From assembly GCA_024138015.1 (NCBI GenBank), contig JAMXBB010000003.1:29474087-29538086 (forward strand): DNA of 64,000 bases, given 5' to 3'. The position numbers were made by a program, and so were the translations under genes. The notes beneath the pieces are model-generated. The model saw only the letters and a list, made by a program, of their open reading frames with translations, was not told the DNA's origin and did no database searches. Below, piece after piece: positions 58,371 through 64,000 of the stretch. Every line of letters starts with the position of its first letter. Position 1 is the first letter of the stretch. The DNA comes from Lumnitzera littorea (lineage: Eukaryota; Streptophyta; Magnoliopsida; Myrtales; Combretaceae).

Positions 58371-59856
58371 AACAAAAACTAAGTACATGCAACACCAATA
58401 TGCATCTACTATTTCACATTAGAATTAATTAGATAATTAATTTTCTCTAATAAAAATATAAAATTAGAAGCAAACTACTAAATGTATTGAACTTGTTATA
58501 TATCAATTATGTCCTATGTGCAAGTAATTTGAATGACACGTGGGTTTAAGAGTTATTACTATTTAATTAGTGGTTTGAATAACTTTTCTATAATCATTAC
58601 ATGGCTTAAATACTTATAAAAAGTTTTCAAATTTTGTAAATAAGAGGCTATTATTATTGTACATTTGATGAAATTAATTAATTTTTGTTTGCCAACTGCT
58701 AAATCAATGTTTGAAAAGACATTTTTAAGAGGCTTCTATCTTCTTATATGTCTTTTATTCTATAATATCAAAGTGAATAGCACTACTTTAGTGTCTTTAG
58801 CATTTTCTTTTTCCTTTTTTTTTTCCATGAAAACCATCATATGCATATATTTTAATTTTCATATTCTATCCTTTTACCAAATACTATATTCTACCTTTTT
58901 GAAAGTTATATTTATTTATGGTGTGATTGCATTTGCTATTAATAGTGCTTTTCAATTCAAAAACATTTTATTTCTACATAAGAATTTAGCAATGCATTAA
59001 AAGCCTTTCAATACACAATGTTTATTAGTATTATACAAGTATCGGTGCACGTTTAGGAATCACTTTATAGTTCTCGAATGTCACATACCATCAACCAGGA
59101 TTTTTTTATAAAAGTAATTTACTAGTCTATAAATCTTCAAGATACATCTTATTATGTTAAATATATTTTAATTGGAATTAACATCTATCAATACATCTAC
59201 ATTCACCTTATTAAGATTTAATCTAATTACTTTTTGATCTTGTGAATCAGTTTTTGACAATCGATTTTTTTATCACTTTATATAATTTTTTCCATTTGCA
59301 AATATTTAAAACTCAAAAACTTTTCTGCAACTTGATGTACAGTTTCAAGACATTCTCAAAAGAATACATCTATTTGTAAAAGGAATTCTCATACCTTCAC
59401 ATAACAATTCAGTCGATTCGTTCATTTTGCATTATTTCTGTAGACATATGGCAAGATCATGATGAAGCAATTAACTTGTGAATTACGATTAGTATTATTA
59501 CCCGATGATGAATTGATAAGGACAAATATTGATATAATTATGTGTTTGTCCATATTTTTCGACGATTTTGATATTATTTTTTTTTTTTCACTTTTTCTAA
59601 TTTTTACTCTTTCATGCAATTGATTATAAGAATGTTTTTTAACTAATATATCATATTTATATCTATATTAATATTATTAAAGCGAAAGTAAGGGGGTTTA
59701 GTGTCTTCTTTAATTTGGTTGAATTGTCCTTTGATGATTAATATTTGATATGATTTACCATCTTTAATAACAAAATACATGTCTTTCATATTGATTCATT
59801 GTGTCTATAATTATCAATCACTTCAATTGACCTTCGATAATGAAAATGACTATATC
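58371..59856. other. Intergenic, no recognised gene
   Basis: Very AT-rich. The ORF 58665-59000 is Phe/Ile-rich low complexity without a recognisable domain. Confidence 0.5.
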
Positions 59857-62830
59857 TATAAGTCCCTAAAATCGCTATTAGGACAACCATATCTGGATTT
59901 AGGGCTTCTGAGGAAAACTTATATGATTAAATCCAAACTTTACGATTAAATTAGAGAAGTTAGTTGAAGTGACTCAGTAAAGTTAAATTTTAAAAATAAT
60001 ATCCTAAAAATTCAGTTTTAGTCTTAAAAACACAATTATTCAAAATAACGTAAAACTCATTGGAATCTCTAAAACCAAGCAAAAAACGCAACAAGACTTA
60101 GAAATAGGTCATTTAAGCCATAAAAAGGAATAATATAGCATAATATACTAAATAAATATATGTGTATTTTTATGAATATATCCGTAAATTAATCCGAAAT
60201 TATATAATTATACATAATAAGTGATAAACTCACAAAAATAAATAGAAAATATATCTTAAAAACAAGAGACACACTAGAAACATGATTATATACATATAAT
60301 TACTCATTATATATAATATCTATAGGATATATACCTGTATATTAACAAAATTATTAAATATTAACATAAAACATCAAAATACACTAAAATATCATTTAAA
60401 AATATTTAAAATAAAATAAAATGACTTGGATTTACTAGAAAATGACATGAAGTAGCTTAAAAAGAGTAAGCAGCTACATCAAAAGCAAATAAATAAATAA
60501 ATAAATAAAAGACAACTTCTACTATTTGTTTTTCAAAGAAAATAGTAAAATAAATTGCTTAATAATTAAGAAAAAGCGTGGTTGACCCTAAACATAGGAC
60601 ACTCAAAGAAAATTTAAAAGAAAATATAGGAAAAATAGAAAAGAAATGAGAAAAACAGAGCAAGCCTAGCCCTAACTTAGTTCCCTAACCCATTGGAGAT
60701 CTGTTGTTGCACCTGTTCAACCATTAACAGAGCACCCCGTGCCACCTCTAGCCGATAACCCTCATTCAGCCATTAGCTACCTCATCGCTAACAAGCATTA
60801 GGTAAAAAATCTAACTTGTTTTTTATTAAATTCCAAAAAAATATTAAATGATATGGTAAAATTATGAAAAAAATTTATTCCTAAGTTATTTTAGATATAC
60901 TTTCATGCTATAAATTTATTTTTGCAAAATTATAAATATTTTATAAACTTGCTTAACAAATATACTATTTACCCGAATTTTGACTTTTAAAATAAATGTA
61001 CTAAATAATATTATTTCAAGCTCAAAATTTTTCTATAGAATACATATTACATCTAGTTTATTGCTATATAGCCTGATTTTGATTTTACACATTTTTAGTA
61101 TTTATTGTATTTTTAGGTAAAAATAGTTAAAATTAGGGTAATTTATGAAATTAATTGATTTTAAGGGAAATAATTGATGAAATTAGGATCTACTTATTTC
61201 TAGATGTTTAAAATAATGTCAAAATAGGTTGGAATTAATTTGGTGTAAAAATCATAGTATTTGCCTAATTAACCATGATTTAGGGGTAAAATTATAATTT
61301 TACTTATATAGGCAATAAACCCAATTGCATGAAACAAGTTGCTAGATGAGTTTTATATATTTTTTTGAGTCTATAGGAATTTCCATAGAATTATTTGATG
61401 ACTTATGCTATTTATTATGAATTTTCTTAGGTAAATAACCTTAATTAGTGATCGGGATATATAATTAGTAATAATTTGTTAAAATATGTTAATTATTTGA
61501 TTAGATCATACTTGAACATACCCTGACCATTTAGGATTATTCATTGTTTTTATTATATTTCGTATATTTGTATATACAATGTGTAGATATATCAATGTTT
61601 ATGTACACATACTACTCTACTAAATAACTAGATAAATAATCTCTCAACAAAGTACTAAATAAAACCCTAATGTTTTTGTAAATCTTACAAAAATTGAATA
61701 CAAGCTTTGGTATATATAGGACTTCCAAGTGAGTAAAGCACTAATGTTCCAAACTTATGGAGCGAGCTTCAATATAAGTAAGTGAGAATTGTAGAGACTA
61801 GAGTATATGCTTACTTGTGATTGTAAGTAGTTGTTTATGCACATGTTATGCCTATGCTTGGTTACTAAGATGTTGATTGGTAGTTGAGCTATATAAACTG
61901 CTATGTTGATTAACATTGCTTGGTGTACTACAAATTGGTTGATCACCCTTGACTATACTAATTAAAATTTGAACTAAAACTATGAATGGATATGCATTGC
62001 ATTCCATTAGATGACGGTTAGGTTTCTCCAACTAAATTCTGACGCCTTCAACGCGTTTGTAGTGATCTGGCATTTACCTATTCCTAATTAAACTAAGTGA
62101 TAGGAAAAGAGGTCAGGGCAAGTTCAGGGGCAATAGGTGAAGGGTAGTCACCAGCAAAACAGGTACCTCCATTGTACAAACTTAAAATTAACCATGGGAG
62201 GGCCTTGTAGCCTTTATGATTGACATCATGGCCATCGTATTGCAAGTGAAATTTCTCTAACCTCGTAACGAACCAAATAACGTTGTGCAGATGATACATT
62301 ACTTGTTCATGTATTGCACGTAATAATTACTTAATAACTTAGTTATACTATTCCACTTGTACATGCTTTTTGCCTCATTCCCCTTACTAAGTTGTGGTTT
62401 GCTCACTCTCCTATAGATTTTGCTTGCAGGATTCGAGTAATCATGCTACGTAATGATCACCTCTAGATGCGCAAAATGGATACATTTAAGCTTTAGTGAG
62501 GCAGAATCAACAAGGACTATGCTTTTGGAAATTTTTGTTTTCTATAAGATTGACTAAATCATCTAGGCGATCTAGTTAGATTCCTACTTTTGAGTCATAT
62601 CACATAATTATATATTTTTATAAATACTCTATACTTGGCCTTATTGTAAATATAAGTTTATTATGAATATAAATGCTAGTATATTTGTGGAACTATGAAT
62701 GCTTCAAAGCGACTTATCATGTGAGCCTTATGTATATCAAGATTATGCTAATGATTGAGCAGTCAGTTTCTAACATAAAATTAATATTCGTAATGGACTA
62801 TTATAACTTGACAACATTCACGGCATGATA
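59857..62830 (+). repeat. Long LTR of family F (+ strand), about 3.0 kb
   Basis: Starts TATAAGTCCCTAAAATCGC (TG worn to TA) and ends CACGGCATGATA, ten bases before a PBS. Collinear blocks with the - strand LTR at 23716-26722, including the TTTTGCTTGCAGGATTCGAGT segment and GTGAAATTTCTCT...GTTGTGC. Length (2974) agrees with that copy (3007). Confidence 0.65.
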
Positions 62831-62839
62831 GTTTTCAGT

Positions 62840-62851
62840 TGGTATCAAAGC
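62840..62851 (+). other. Primer binding site of F element
   Basis: TGGTATCAAAGC, 11 of 12 matches to the initiator Met-tRNA PBS. Marks the start of an F element whose body continues beyond the window. Confidence 0.8.
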
Positions 62852-63069
62852 ATGGTTCATAAGAACCATCTCTGAGGCATCTAAGTTAAAAATTTGATAG
62901 ATCTTAAAAGATAGTGAGTATGGGTGGTAAAAAACTCTAGACGTAGGATATCTATATGTATATGATTATTAATACTTCGGAATAAATAAACTATAACTTG
63001 AACTTATCAATGTGCTGATTATTGTTTTACTTAACAAGATCATAGAACTCTACTTTAGTAACTTTCGAA

Positions 63070-63830
63070 TGGAATGGGAAGAGACTCCTATAGATTATAG
63101 GATTAGGATGCAACATTTACTCTTGGATATGACTGACTAGCATATGTTTGTGACTATAGACGATATCATTGACAAATATTTTTAAGGGATTATCCTATAG
63201 TCTATAAGATCATTAGTACCTTATGATCCTAGAGTTGGGACATCACTATGATCAATATACTACGATTACAGCCTTTGAGGATCGACACATGCAGAGATTA
63301 GGGATAATATCTATGATGATGCCTATCTTATACTTCCTAATTAGAGCTAAACTAAGTCGACCTTATCCTGTAGGTTTTGACCAAGGCTCTCCAAGAGTAT
63401 TCCATATCCCTAAGTTGTATCCAAAGGGAATTGTAGACTGGTTCCTTCGATCACCCTATCCTTTACTTAAAGAGTACAATGTACCGTCTTAGCCATTTAA
63501 CCCTAATGAAGATGTAGTAGAGGTAATTCCCTATGGCGAACCAACGGATGAACTTACAAAAAATCCTGTGAATAATGAACCTATAAAGTCAACAAAAGAT
63601 GTAAAGGAGGAGGACTGTGAAGAGGACATACCAAATGCTTCAATGAGGCACCAACTGAGGATGTAGCTAATGAGGAAGAACTAAGCCATAATAGTGTGAA
63701 AGAAGTTGTAGCAATACCCGATACCCTAGTAATCATACAGATAAGTTTAGGTAGTGAAACTAGTGATGAGACCGATGATGAGACAAATAGTGGGTCTGAT
63801 GCTGTAAGGGGAGATGTAGACTAAGTTCCT
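63070..63830 (+). pseudogene. First ORF of the F element, unrecognised
   Basis: A protein-like sequence readable across at least two frame changes (near 63235 and 63660) and several stops. It begins EWEETPIDYRIRMQHLL, then SLVPYDPRVG, HHYDQYTTITAFEDRHMQRL, RPYPVGFD, FHIPKLYPKGIVDWF and YPLLKEYN. A strongly acidic tail follows (VKEEDCEEDIP ... SETSDETDDET) and ends near 63824. The 63223-63492 part is open. It sits where gag should start, yet I see no gag core or zinc knuckle. It may be an unusual gag, an extra ORF, or captured host sequence. Confidence 0.45.
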
Positions 63831-64000
63831 TAGAAAACTTGTTGACTTCTGTTAGTTTTAGTTATGCTAGTAACTAGTGGATCAGTGGTATGAGCCACCT
63901 AGTAGTAGAAAGGATGACGGACGATAGAATTTTTGGTATATCAAGCAAAATTTGATGTACCCTACTTCTTTTTATGCAACTTGACATTTTGATGTACTTA
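63831..64000 (+). other. Interior of F element, to window end
   Basis: Non-coding as far as can be seen. The element continues past the window. Confidence 0.4.

Overview
The window looks like a transposon-rich, AT-rich segment of a flowering-plant nuclear genome. The evidence is the set of plant LTR-retrotransposon families present: Ty3/gypsy with PBSs complementary to initiator Met-tRNA, a Tat-lineage Ty3/gypsy element with an antisense ORF, and a Ty1/copia element with a TTGAG(G)n polypurine tract. There are also plant-type TATA boxes, a GT-AG intron and a Mutator-type MITE. I found no convincing host gene. Almost every open frame belongs to a decayed element or is a chance ORF. All names and domain calls come from reading translations and motifs by eye; no database or alignment program was run.

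Layout. 325-6802: Ty3/gypsy element A (+), both LTRs, gag-PR-RT-RNaseH-IN riddled with stops. 6808-10101: no recognisable gene. 10111-10465: Mutator-like MITE with a perfect 9-bp target duplication. 10520-21191: element B, 10.7 kb, two ~2.4-2.55 kb LTRs and a perfect 5-bp target duplication, but no recognisable protein. Its interior carries about 25 tandem copies of an ~86-bp unit containing a hairpin (LARD-type). 23716-26722 (-), 32996-33440 (-) and 59857-62830 (+): LTRs or LTR remnants of one ~3-kb-LTR family (F). 29690-30225: probable Tat-type solo LTR, followed by a foldback MITE at 30230-30490. 33453-39240: Ty3/gypsy element C (+), 5' LTR to integrase, cut off at its 3' end. 40990-45101: young Ty1/copia element D (-), 165-bp LTRs differing at 5 sites, TA...TA termini, and a 169-bp-arm palindrome where gag should be. 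45968-58365: Tat-lineage element E (-), with matching GTTTT target duplications, degraded gag-pol and a convergent antisense ORF (aORF) on the + strand that has its own TATA box, a visible intron and AATAAA signals. A solo LTR of the B family (46831-49209, -) has landed in the aORF promoter. 62840-63830: start of the interior of an F element with an ORF I do not recognise.

How it fits together. This is a nested retrotransposon graveyard. The same type of damage recurs in unrelated elements: CAA/CAG/CGA/TGG to stop, and Asp to Asn or Gly to Glu/Ser/Arg at catalytic sites, all C-to-T or G-to-A changes. Three of the four readable reverse transcriptases have lost an Asp of the YxDD motif by Asp-to-Asn. 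This fits decay of heavily methylated DNA. The most unusual items are the hairpin tandem array in element B, the antisense tRNA-like sequences in every B-family LTR, the palindrome in element D, the aORF of element E, and the unidentified ORF of the F element at the right edge.
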